From assembly GCA_040756415.1 (NCBI GenBank), contig JBFLYZ010000015.1:1-64000 (forward strand): 64,000 bases of DNA. Reading direction: 5' to 3'. The stretch is from JBFLYZ01 sp040756415. Lineage in GTDB: Bacteria > Bacteroidota > Bacteroidia > JADZBD01. Below the pieces are notes generated by a model. That model did not search any database and had not been told where the DNA came from. It worked only from the letters and a program-made list of their open reading frames with translations. Made by a program: the position numbers and the translations under genes. The stretch's first letter is position 1, and each line of letters opens with the position of its first letter. Below are positions 7,133 to 14,298 of the stretch, one piece after another.

Positions 7133-9757
7133 TTAAACCTCTATCATTTCGGCTTCCTCTTTCGCTTTGGCCCTGGATACAAAATCGATGGCTTCGCGCA
7201 CAGCTTCGGTGAGCGTAACGATAATTGCGCCCGGCTGCGCATGGATCATGGCATCTCTCAGGGCGTCTTTCTCCCGGGGAACGATCCTTACGGGTGTCTC
7301 GGGGTAGATGCTGCGTATGCCCTTCAGCAGCAGTTCGGATATGTTCTCGGCCGTACGTCCCCTCAGGTCCTCATCATGGCGGATTATGATCTCATCGAAG
7401 ATCTGCGCTGCGAGCGATCCCACCTGCTGTATGTCCTCATCGCGCCTGTCGCCCGGGGCGGTAATGATACCCACTTTGGGCCGCTGCATCTTATCCAGGA
7501 ACTTTTTGAGCTCCGCGAAGCCGCCCGGGTTGTGAGCATAGTCGATCATGACATCAAAATTCCTGAAGCTGAAGATGTTCATGCGGCCGGGGGTCATTTC
7601 GGGCGAGGGCACAAAGGAGAAAAGCGCTTTGCGTATGTCCTCAATCCTGAAATTGCGGATGATGCCCACCAGGACGGCCGGCAGGATGTTCCGTATCATG
7701 CATTCGGATGCTCCGGAGAAGGAAAGGGGCACATCGGCAATACGGCAGATGCGGATCTTCCACTCGCCCTTGCAAATGGTGATCTGGTCTTTTTCGATCA
7801 CCGCGGCCAGTCCGCCCCTGGCGCAATGGCGTTTTACCCGCTCGTTCCTCGGATCGAGGGCAAAAAGGGCGATGTTGCATTCCAGGTCATCGCCCATCTC
7901 GTACACCAGGTCGTCTTCGGCATTCAGGATGCTGTAGCCATCGCGGAAGGTGCTGTCGGCCACCACTTTTTTCACGCGGGCCATGTCTTCGAGCGTATTG
8001 ATGTCGTCCAGCCCCAGGTGGTCGGCCGTTACGTTGGTAATGATGCTGATATCGCAATGATCAAAGCCCAGGCCGGAGCGGATGATGCCACCGCGCGCGC
8101 ATTCGAGCACGGCAAAATCTACCAGCGGTTCGGTCAGCACGGTTTCGGTGCTTTGTTCGCCCGTGCAATCCCCGTAGCATATGGCTTTCCCGTCAATGTA
8201 AATGCCATCGGTGGTGGTAAAGCCCACGGTATGTCCAGCGGTTTTGGCTATGTGGGCGGTAAGCCTCGTAGTGGTGGTTTTGCCGTTGGTTCCGGTTACG
8301 GCCACCAGTGGGATGCGCGATTCGCTGCCGCGCGGGTAAAGCATTTCCACGATGGGTTCAGCCACGTTGCGCGGTAATCCCTTGGCGGGCGAGAGGTGCA
8401 TGCGCAGCCCGGGGCAGGCGTTGACTTCGATGACGGCTCCGTTATCTGCCTGTATGGGTTGCCGGATATCTTTGGCCACGATATCAATACCGCAAATATC
8501 GAGGTTCACCAGCCGTGCTATACGTTCGGCCATGAAAACATTATCGGGGTGAACGATATCGGTTACATCGGTAGAGGTGCCGCCTGTGCTCAGGTTGGCC
8601 GTATCTTTGAGAAAAAGGATCTCGCCAATGGGCAGAACGGTATCCAGCGTGAAGCCTCTTTCGGCCAGTATTCCTGCGGTAACGTGATCTACTTTTATTT
8701 TCGTAAGCACCTTCTCATGGCCATCGCCCCTGCGCGGGTCATTGTTGGCCTGCTCGATCAGGTCTTTGATGGCGGAGAACCCGTCACCGATCACCATGGC
8801 GGGTGTGCGCTGTGCCGCTGACACCAGTTTGTAATTTACCACCAGCAAGCGGTAATCGGTACCCGAGATGAATTGCTCCACGATCGCGTCCTTTGAAAAG
8901 GTCAGCGCGGTGGCCAGTGCGGCCAGCGCCTGCTCCTTATTCTTGATGTTCGTGGTAATGCCTTTGCCCTGGTTGCCGTCAATGGGTTTAATGACCAGGG
9001 GAAAGCTGAGCGCCTTAAGAGCCGGTATCAGCTCTTCTTCAGTGGAAACGACCCGGCCGGCAGGCACGGGAATATAAGCGCGTTCGAGCAGGCGTTTGGT
9101 CTCTTCTTTATCGCAGGCCGTATCCACGCCCAGCGCGCTGGTAGAGCAGGTCATGGAAGCCTGTATGCGTTTCTGGCGTTTGCCCTGTCCCAATACGATG
9201 AGCGAATCGCGGTTCATGCGCCTGACGGGAATGCTGCGGTTGCGGGCCTCTTCGATGATAGCCTGCGTGCTCACCCCCAGGGCGCGCCTGCTCTTAATGG
9301 TCTTGAGCTCCTGTATGTCGGCCGAGATGTCGTAGGGCTGGTTGGCTACCAGGTGTTCAGCGATGCGTATGGCGGCATCGATGGCGTAATAACCGGCATC
9401 CACGATCTCGTAAGAGAAGGCGATATAATATACCCCTTTCTCGTCAGCCGAGCGGGTGCGTCCGAAACCGCATTCCATTCCCGCCAGCCATTGCAGCTCC
9501 AGGGTAATGTGTTCGATCACATGCGCCATCCAGGTGCCTTCGCGCACGCGCTCGAAAAAGCCGCCCTCGTGTTTTTCGGAGCAGCGGTGGCTGAACAATG
9601 AGGGCATCAGGGCTTCGAGCCGTTGGGGAAATCCATTGATCTTATTGGTTGGAAAATTTTCGAGCTTTTTGATATCGATCTTTACTACGATCAGGTTGTG
9701 CCAGTAGCTGGACCAGTAGTTAGGTCCCCGCATGGTCTTAATATCAAGGATCTTCAT
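7133..9757 (-). CDS. cphA: Cyanophycin synthetase
   Basis: An 874-residue enzyme of normal CphA1 length. It builds cyanophycin by ATP-dependent addition of Asp to the backbone and Arg to the side chain. Domains in order: an N-terminal CphA-specific domain (1-165), an ATP-grasp domain (about 215-475; VIKPIDGNQGKGITT) and a Mur-ligase-like domain (about 490-870; Walker A AVTGTNGKTTTTRL, plus DYAHNPGGF). The start gives the characteristic MKILDIKTMRGPNYWS. It is the first gene of the cphA-cphB operon. CphA is best known from cyanobacteria; its presence here implies N/C storage, or an Arg/Asp sink, in this bacteroidote. Confidence 0.95.
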   Translation of the reverse strand: MKILDIKTMRGPNYWSSYWHNLIVVKIDIKKLENFPTNKINGFPQRLEALMPSLFSHRCSEKHEGGFFERVREGTWMAHVIEHITLELQWLAGMECGFGRTRSADEKGVYYIAFSYEIVDAGYYAIDAAIRIAEHLVANQPYDISADIQELKTIKSRRALGVSTQAIIEEARNRSIPVRRMNRDSLIVLGQGKRQKRIQASMTCSTSALGVDTACDKEETKRLLERAYIPVPAGRVVSTEEELIPALKALSFPLVIKPIDGNQGKGITTNIKNKEQALAALATALTFSKDAIVEQFISGTDYRLLVVNYKLVSAAQRTPAMVIGDGFSAIKDLIEQANNDPRRGDGHEKVLTKIKVDHVTAGILAERGFTLDTVLPIGEILFLKDTANLSTGGTSTDVTDIVHPDNVFMAERIARLVNLDICGIDIVAKDIRQPIQADNGAVIEVNACPGLRMHLSPAKGLPRNVAEPIVEMLYPRGSESRIPLVAVTGTNGKTTTTRLTAHIAKTAGHTVGFTTTDGIYIDGKAICYGDCTGEQSTETVLTEPLVDFAVLECARGGIIRSGLGFDHCDISIITNVTADHLGLDDINTLEDMARVKKVVADSTFRDGYSILNAEDDLVYEMGDDLECNIALFALDPRNERVKRHCARGGLAAVIEKDQITICKGEWKIRICRIADVPLSFSGASECMIRNILPAVLVGIIRNFRIEDIRKALFSFVPSPEMTPGRMNIFSFRNFDVMIDYAHNPGGFAELKKFLDKMQRPKVGIITAPGDRRDEDIQQVGSLAAQIFDEIIIRHDEDLRGRTAENISELLLKGIRSIYPETPVRIVPREKDALRDAMIHAQPGAIIVTLTEAVREAIDFVSRAKAKEEAEMIEV

Positions 9758-9964
9758 ACAATTTCACTTTACGTTTTAGGGGGCCTTATCACCTGCATAC
9801 AGGCACAAAAGGCTAAAAAATTATGCCAGTCTCCGGTGCGATTGTAATGTCAACAGCAGGCTATTCATGTCATGGGAAAAAAATTCTACACCATGAGGAA
9901 AAGCGGTACGTAGAGACATACGAAAGGCAACCCGGGTTTCAGGCGGGGCTGCCGCAAGACGGGT

Positions 9965-10534
9965 TTATACTTCGGCCTCCGCCTCTTCGTTCACCCTGCT
10001 TTCAGCGATAGCGGTCAGCTTCTTGTCGGCCTCTTTTTCTTCTTCGAGGGTTTCCTGCAGCAGCTTCACCACCTGTGCCTTGCCAAGTATGCGTGCCAGC
10101 TCGGCCAATCCGCCATAGGTGGCGATCTCGTAATGCTCTACTTTCTGCGCGGACATGATGATGGCGGTATCGCGGGTAAAGCTTCCCTTTTCGGTATCCG
10201 ATATAACGTGCTGTCCTTCCCTGGTTAGCCCGTCCATGCCATCGCACTTCCGGGTCTTGGGTTTTTCTCCCAGCAGGTTGAACGCCTCTTCCAGGCGCAT
10301 GACCTGTTTTTCGGTCTCGGTCTGGTGATGGGTCAGCGCCTCGCGCAGCTCCAGCGTAGTGGCCGATTTGCTTAGTTTGGGCAATGTCTTTACGAGCTGC
10401 TTCTCGGCCCAATAGATGTCCTTGAGCTGCTCGAGGAAGAAGTCGTACAACGCGCTATCCTCTTCTTTTACCGATGAGGTCTTGCTCTTCTTTGCGTTCC
10501 GGGAAGAATGGTTGCTGTTTCCTTTTCTTTTCAT
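9965..10534 (-). CDS. Ferritin-like DUF892 (YciE/YciF-type) protein
   Basis: A 189-residue protein with a basic Lys/Ser-rich N-terminus (1-25) followed by a DUF892 four-helix ferritin-like domain. The marks are LYDFFLEQLKDIYWAEKQLV, the HHQTETEKQVMRLEEAF helix, KVEHYEIATYGGL, and ETLEEEKEADKKLT, which carry the Glu/His residues expected for a di-iron site. Family members are stress-inducible. The gene lies 207 bases from cphA with no sign of co-transcription. The basic extension is similar in flavour to the Ser/Arg peptides nearby. Confidence 0.88.
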   Translation of the reverse strand: MKRKGNSNHSSRNAKKSKTSSVKEEDSALYDFFLEQLKDIYWAEKQLVKTLPKLSKSATTLELREALTHHQTETEKQVMRLEEAFNLLGEKPKTRKCDGMDGLTREGQHVISDTEKGSFTRDTAIIMSAQKVEHYEIATYGGLAELARILGKAQVVKLLQETLEEEKEADKKLTAIAESRVNEEAEAEV

Positions 10535-10724
10535 AAAGTTGTTTTTTTAGAGTGTAAATGACATGCCAAATTGATGCCAGGACATTTTGTGCTGTAGGCG
10601 AACGACAGGCTTTCCATGCGATGAAGAAAATGTTGCTTAAGCTGTAGAATAAATTTCCGCTGCGCTTTTACCAGGCCCGTATCATAAAGAATTACCCATA
10701 AGTGATCAGGATTCCCGCGCGTAT

Positions 10725-11111
10725 TCAGTCCACCTGTCCCTCGCGTAGCTCCCGTGTCAAGATGGTGAAGCCTACTACTTCGATCTTCCGGTGAATGGCC
10801 GTGATCAGGCTATTGGCCCAGAAGATGCTGCCGTTCTTCCTCAGGCGCCTACCCGTGTGGCTGGCGCGTCCTTCGCGGGTAGCCAGCTCCAGCAGGTGTT
10901 CGGGTAAGCCTGCCAGGCGGTCCTGCGGCAGGTAAAAGATGCGGAAGTTCTGACCGATGATCTCCGACTCGCTGTAGCCCTGTATCTTTTCCACGCCTTT
11001 GTTCCAGGTAAGGATCTTGCCGTCTATATCGAGAGATACTATTGCGTAATCCTGGATCTCCACGATCATCTGGCGGTGAAGAAAATCCGATCTGATTAGC
11101 TTCTCTTCCAT
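10725..11111 (-). CDS. Stand-alone PAS domain protein
   Basis: A 128-residue protein that is essentially one PAS sensor domain: IVSLDIDGKILTWNKGVEKI, GYSESEIIGQNF and FYLPQDR, then a PAC-like end (RLRKNGSIFWANSLITAI). No kinase, cyclase or HTH output is attached. It either acts in trans or is the surviving input domain of a broken sensor. The break is plausible because a recombinase remnant lies immediately upstream, the ATG falling within the region of rearranged DNA. Ligand unknown. Confidence 0.7.
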   Translation of the reverse strand: MEEKLIRSDFLHRQMIVEIQDYAIVSLDIDGKILTWNKGVEKIQGYSESEIIGQNFRIFYLPQDRLAGLPEHLLELATREGRASHTGRRLRKNGSIFWANSLITAIHRKIEVVGFTILTRELREGQVD

Positions 11112-11205
11112 GTTCCCACAGAATGTTAATGATCTGCGCTGTTTCCTCGCTTCAATGGAAAAAGTAGTATGGCAAATATATTCTGGGGGTTCGGCTTCTT
11201 TTGCC

Positions 11206-11580
11206 CAAAACCTTGAAACCCGTACTAAGGAACTGGAAACTAAAATGGATAAGTTGGTAAGTGCTTATCTGGACGGGGAAATAGAAAAAGGAGCATACTT
11301 AAAGAAGAAAGAGGAACTGATGAAAATTAAGGCTGACCTGCATAGCCAAAAGAATGGTTTTGGGCAAAAGCCTTCTTGGATCGAACCCCTGCGCGATTGG
11401 GTTAAAACCGCTCACCACGCTGGGAAACTTGCTTCCTGTGACAGCGATTTTAATGAAATAAGATCGCTGGCGGAAAAAATTGGAACGAACCGCCTTCTGA
11501 GGGATAAAAAAATCTTATTTGATTTCGTCCCGCCTTATCATAACATACCTACAAACAAGGCATTGCAAAGCAAAAGCCCC
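11206..11580 (+). pseudogene. C-terminal remnant of a large serine recombinase
   Basis: The plus-strand frame encodes only the tail of a serine recombinase: a coiled-coil stretch (LETRTKELETKMDKLVSAYL, then LKKKEELMKIKADLHSQ) followed by WIEPLRDWVKTAHHAGKLAS and the terminal IGTNRLLRDKKILFDFVPP. The resolvase catalytic domain with its Ser, and the recombinase domain, are missing. The frame stays open through the tmRNA terminator and 3' end (yielding the well-known spurious SRRELNPR peptide), so its native stop is also gone. It abuts the ssrA 3' end, a common integration site, and is best read as the decayed integrase of an excised or degraded element. Confidence 0.75.
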
Positions 11581-11594
11581 GCTGGTGCGGGGCT
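11572..11594 (-). terminator. ssrA intrinsic terminator
   Basis: Read on the minus strand, AGCCCCGC-ACCA-GCGGGGCT is followed by TTTT, a compact rho-independent terminator 35 bases beyond the tmRNA 3' CCA. Confidence 0.8.
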
Positions 11595-11628
11595 GGGTGG
11601 AGAAGTGTCCAAAAAGGAAACTCTCGCT

Positions 11629-11995
11629 TGGTGGAGTCGGAGGGAGTTGAACCCTCGTCCAAACAAAGAAACGATAAGCTTTCTACATGCTTAGCTGACC
11701 TTTGGTTTTCGACAAGCTTTGGCAGGCCATCGGGCCATCAGCTTGCTTAGCTTCTTAAATTTCGCCTGAAGCCGAAGCGTCATCAGGCTATCTCCTCGTT
11801 TGCTATGCTTCACCGGGACGCAGAAGAGAAGAGCTTCCCGGGAAACAATGGCACTTATTCGCTGAGCGAATTAAGCAGCCATGGCGTAGTTTGTCTCGCC
11901 ATTTAGAGTTGTGAGAATTAGGATTAACGTGTCATATTCACAACACACGGCATGCTTACCTACCGGGTCATTTGCTGTCAAAACCTGTCGACCCC
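11629..11995 (-). ncRNA. ssrA: Transfer-messenger RNA (tmRNA)
   Basis: A 367-base tmRNA. The 5' end begins GGGGTCGACAGGTTTTGACA and the 3' end is the T-arm GAGGGTTCAACTCCCTC followed by CGACTCC-A-CCA. The 7-bp acceptor stem GGGGTCG/CGACTCC pairs with one G-U. The CCA is encoded. The tag reading frame at 11900-11871 is GGC GAG ACA AAC TAC GCC ATG GCT GCT TAA, giving GETNYAMAA with a Gly resume codon, the usual Bacteroidota form. It rescues stalled ribosomes and tags the product for proteolysis. A recombinase remnant adjoins its 3' end. A TACCTTTG box lies about 33 bases upstream, implying a short leader removed by processing. Confidence 0.96.
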
Positions 11996-12027
11996 GTATT
12001 GTAAGACTCGTTCAAAGAACCTGATCA

Positions 12028-12035
12028 CAAAGGTA
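12028..12035 (-). promoter_or_regulatory. -7 box for ssrA (TACCTTTG)
   Basis: On the minus strand the octamer TACCTTTG matches the Bacteroidota -7 consensus TAnnTTTG and lies 33 bases upstream of the mature tmRNA 5' end. I see no well-spaced -33 TTG. Confidence 0.5.
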
Positions 12036-12044
12036 CAAAAACCG

Positions 12045-12052
12045 TACATTTG
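12045..12052 (+). promoter_or_regulatory. -7 box for the saccharopine dehydrogenase gene (TACATTTG)
   Basis: TACATTTG matches TAnnTTTG 28 bases before the ATG at 12080. It lies back-to-back with the ssrA -7 box only 9 bases away, so the two divergent promoters would compete for the same DNA. Confidence 0.5.
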
Positions 12053-12079
12053 CCCGCGTTATTCCAAAAGCCTGACATT

Positions 12080-13288
12080 ATGGCGAAGATCAAGATTGGT
12101 ATTATACGGGAGGGAAAAATGCCCCGCGACAAGCGTGTGCCTTTTACGCCCGAGCAGTGTGTTGCTATTGAAAAGCAGTTCCCCGGGGCGGAGATCTTTG
12201 TTCAGCCCAGCGACTGGCGCTGCTATACCAATGAGGAATACCAGGCCAGGGGGGTAAAGCTAAAGGAAGACCTTTCGGATTGCGATATCCTGATGGGGAT
12301 CAAAGAAGTACCCGTGCAGGAACTTATACCCGGAAAAAAATATCTTTTCTTTTCGCATACCATCAAAAAGCAGAAACACAACCAGAAGCTGCTGCAGGCC
12401 CTGCTGGAAAAGAAGGTGCAGATGATCGACTATGAGACCATGACCGACCCGCAGCATAACCGCATTATCGGCTTCGGGCATTATGCGGGAATAGTGGGGG
12501 CTTACAACGGGATACTCGGTTATGGGAAGAAGTACAATCTTTTTGATCTCAAGCGGGCCTACCAGTGCCACGACCTGGCCGAGATGCGCCAGGAATTTGC
12601 AAAGGTGCGCCTGCCTAATGTCAAAGTGATCGTTACGGGCAACGGGCGCGTGGCCAACGGGGCTATCGAGCTGATGGGAGGCCTGCACATACGCAGGATC
12701 ACGCCTTTTGAATTTTCCAACTTTTCGTACCGCGAAGCCACCTACTCGCAACTGCATTCGCCCAACTACAACGAACCCATTGACGGCTCGGCCTGGGATA
12801 CGCAGAAGTTTTACACGCACCCCGAAAATTTCAGGTCTACTTTCGGAAAATACACCAGGCATTGCGACCTGCTGATCCATTGCTCATACTGGGACCCGCG
12901 CGCACCCAGGCTTTTTACCAAAGCTGATATGCGCTCGCCCGATTTCCGTATCAGCGTTATTGCCGATGTGACCTGCGATATCAACGGATCGATCCCCTCT
13001 ACGCACCGCGCCTCGACCATTGCTGAGCCCTTTTACGGCTACAACCCGGTAACGGAGCAGGAGGGACCTCCTTTCTCGCACGATACGATTACGGTGATGG
13101 CCGTGGATAACCTGCCCTGTGAGCTGCCGCGCGATGCTTCGGAAGATTTTGGCAAGGAGCTGATCGATAAAGTGCTTCCCTCGCTGCTGGTCAGGGACCA
13201 GGACGGGCTGATCGATCGGGCCAGCATCACCAGGGACGGGCAACTTACTCCCCCCTTCGAATACCTGAGGGATTACGCCTGCGTGTAG
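12080..13288 (+). CDS. Saccharopine dehydrogenase (L-lysine-forming type) / alanine dehydrogenase-like oxidoreductase
   Basis: A 402-residue NAD(P)-dependent enzyme starting MAKIKIGIIREGKMPRDKRV, the AlaDH/PNT N-terminal signature (RExKxPRDxRVxFTP). The Rossmann motif VIVTGNGRVANGAIELM is at about residues 200-216. DPRAPRLF and DVTCDINGSIPST follow the Lys1-type saccharopine dehydrogenase pattern rather than alanine dehydrogenase. The expected reaction is interconversion of saccharopine with lysine plus 2-oxoglutarate. An ATG 30 bases upstream is in frame, but the downstream start fits the family and the promoter position. It is transcribed alone, divergent from ssrA. Confidence 0.75.
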   Translation: MAKIKIGIIREGKMPRDKRVPFTPEQCVAIEKQFPGAEIFVQPSDWRCYTNEEYQARGVKLKEDLSDCDILMGIKEVPVQELIPGKKYLFFSHTIKKQKHNQKLLQALLEKKVQMIDYETMTDPQHNRIIGFGHYAGIVGAYNGILGYGKKYNLFDLKRAYQCHDLAEMRQEFAKVRLPNVKVIVTGNGRVANGAIELMGGLHIRRITPFEFSNFSYREATYSQLHSPNYNEPIDGSAWDTQKFYTHPENFRSTFGKYTRHCDLLIHCSYWDPRAPRLFTKADMRSPDFRISVIADVTCDINGSIPSTHRASTIAEPFYGYNPVTEQEGPPFSHDTITVMAVDNLPCELPRDASEDFGKELIDKVLPSLLVRDQDGLIDRASITRDGQLTPPFEYLRDYACV

Positions 13289-13328
13289 CGGCCGGCAACA
13301 AGCCGCAGGCAGCCGGCAACCCACTGAA

Positions 13329-13886
13329 TCACCCCTTCACGCACGTGAATACGAAGGCGGGCGGTATATTAATAGGTGTGAAATTGGTTTTAATACTGTG
13401 AAATATCTCCTTCAGCTTTTTGCGGCTGGCCAGCGAATACTGGAACTGGATAAAGGAGCCGCCCCGCTTCAGGGCCCGCGCGGCCGCGCGTAAGATGGTG
13501 TACTCGACCTCGCGGGGGATGATAGCCAGGGGCAGGGAAGACACTACGTAATCGGCATGACGTATGCCGTCTTGGGCCAGGTATTCTTCCAGGCGCTCGG
13601 CCGAGTCGCGGATCAGCCTGAAACGCCTGTCGCGGATCAGTGAAAGCCCCTGGGCGAACTCCTCGTTGATCTCAAAGGCATAGAGCACCGCATCATCGCG
13701 CATATTTTTGAGCAGCTCGGTGGTGATCACGCCCGTACCCGGCCCAAACTCGATGATGACGCGCGCGGAATCAAAGTCTATTGGCTCCACCATCTTCCTG
13801 ACCAGGAACCTGGAACTGGGAGCCACCGATCCTACCTTGTTCTCTTTCTTGAAAAATTCGTTGAGAAAGTTCAGCCTTTTCTTCAC
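13329..13886 (-). CDS. Class I SAM-dependent methyltransferase
   Basis: About 185 residues from a GTG start (VKKRLNFLNEFFKKENKVGS). The AdoMet-binding motif is VIIEFGPGTGVIT, followed by acidic YAFEINEEF and DYVVSSLPLAIIP in the position of the catalytic NPPY/NLPY-like motif. It resembles bacterial phospholipid N-methyltransferase/KsgA-like enzymes; the substrate cannot be told. The frame is open further upstream, but that part overlaps the VOC gene and is out-of-frame translation of it. The GTG lies 7 bases after the VOC stop, which suggests translational coupling. Confidence 0.72.
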   Translation of the reverse strand: MKKRLNFLNEFFKKENKVGSVAPSSRFLVRKMVEPIDFDSARVIIEFGPGTGVITTELLKNMRDDAVLYAFEINEEFAQGLSLIRDRRFRLIRDSAERLEEYLAQDGIRHADYVVSSLPLAIIPREVEYTILRAAARALKRGGSFIQFQYSLASRKKLKEIFHSIKTNFTPINIPPAFVFTCVKG

Positions 13887-13893
13887 CAGGGGC

Positions 13894-14277
13894 TTATTTG
13901 CGTGAATGGATAGCCACTTTGTTGCCTTCGGTATCGAGGATATACGCCTGGTAGCCGATCTCGGGTGTGATCTGGGTTTTGGGCAAAAGTATCGTGCCGC
14001 CTGCCTTTTCCACGCGCGAAAGGGGGTCGGACAGGTCGGGGTTGCCGTTGAAATAAATAAGGGTTCCTTTGCCGCAAGGCTGGTACCCTTCGCCCTGTAT
14101 GATGGCGCCACTGAGCTTACCGCTTCCCATTTCATAGGGGAAAAATCCCATCTTATAAGGGCCCATCTGGTGCTCGCTCATCTGGATGTTGAAAACGGTC
14201 TCGTAGAACTTCTTTGCCCGCGCAAAGTCGGTAACCGGTATCTCGAACCAGTTGAGCACATTCGCCTCTTTTTCCAT
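13894..14277 (-). CDS. VOC (glyoxalase/bleomycin-resistance) family protein
   Basis: A 127-residue single vicinal-oxygen-chelate protein. It has WFEIPVTDFARAKKFYETVF at the N-terminus, LIYFNGNPDL in the middle and YILDTEGNKVAIHS at the C-terminus, which supplies the last strand and metal-ligand Glu region. Such small members are metal-dependent lyases, isomerases or binding proteins, and the substrate is unknown. It is followed directly by the methyltransferase gene and ends 21 bases downstream of an acyl-CoA dehydrogenase in reverse orientation terms, so it may be in the same minus-strand transcript as that gene. Confidence 0.85.
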   Translation of the reverse strand: MEKEANVLNWFEIPVTDFARAKKFYETVFNIQMSEHQMGPYKMGFFPYEMGSGKLSGAIIQGEGYQPCGKGTLIYFNGNPDLSDPLSRVEKAGGTILLPKTQITPEIGYQAYILDTEGNKVAIHSRK

Positions 14278-14298
14278 AAAAAATGATTGGCCCTAAAA

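Noticed and set aside
7022..8377. 451-codon plus-strand frame opposite cphA/cphB
   Set aside because: It spans two genes antisense and has no domain.
11581..11694. Open frame continuing the recombinase remnant (SRRELNPR peptide)
   Set aside because: This stretch is the tmRNA terminator and 3' end; the peptide is the familiar spurious translation of a tRNA-like T-arm.
12050..12079. Upstream ATG for the saccharopine dehydrogenase (MPALFQKPDI extension)
   Set aside because: It would start inside the predicted -7 promoter box, and the downstream ATG gives the conserved family N-terminus.
13887..14135. N-terminal extension of the methyltransferase frame
   Set aside because: It is an out-of-frame reading of the VOC gene, with Pro/Arg/Ser-rich sequence and no homology to methyltransferases.
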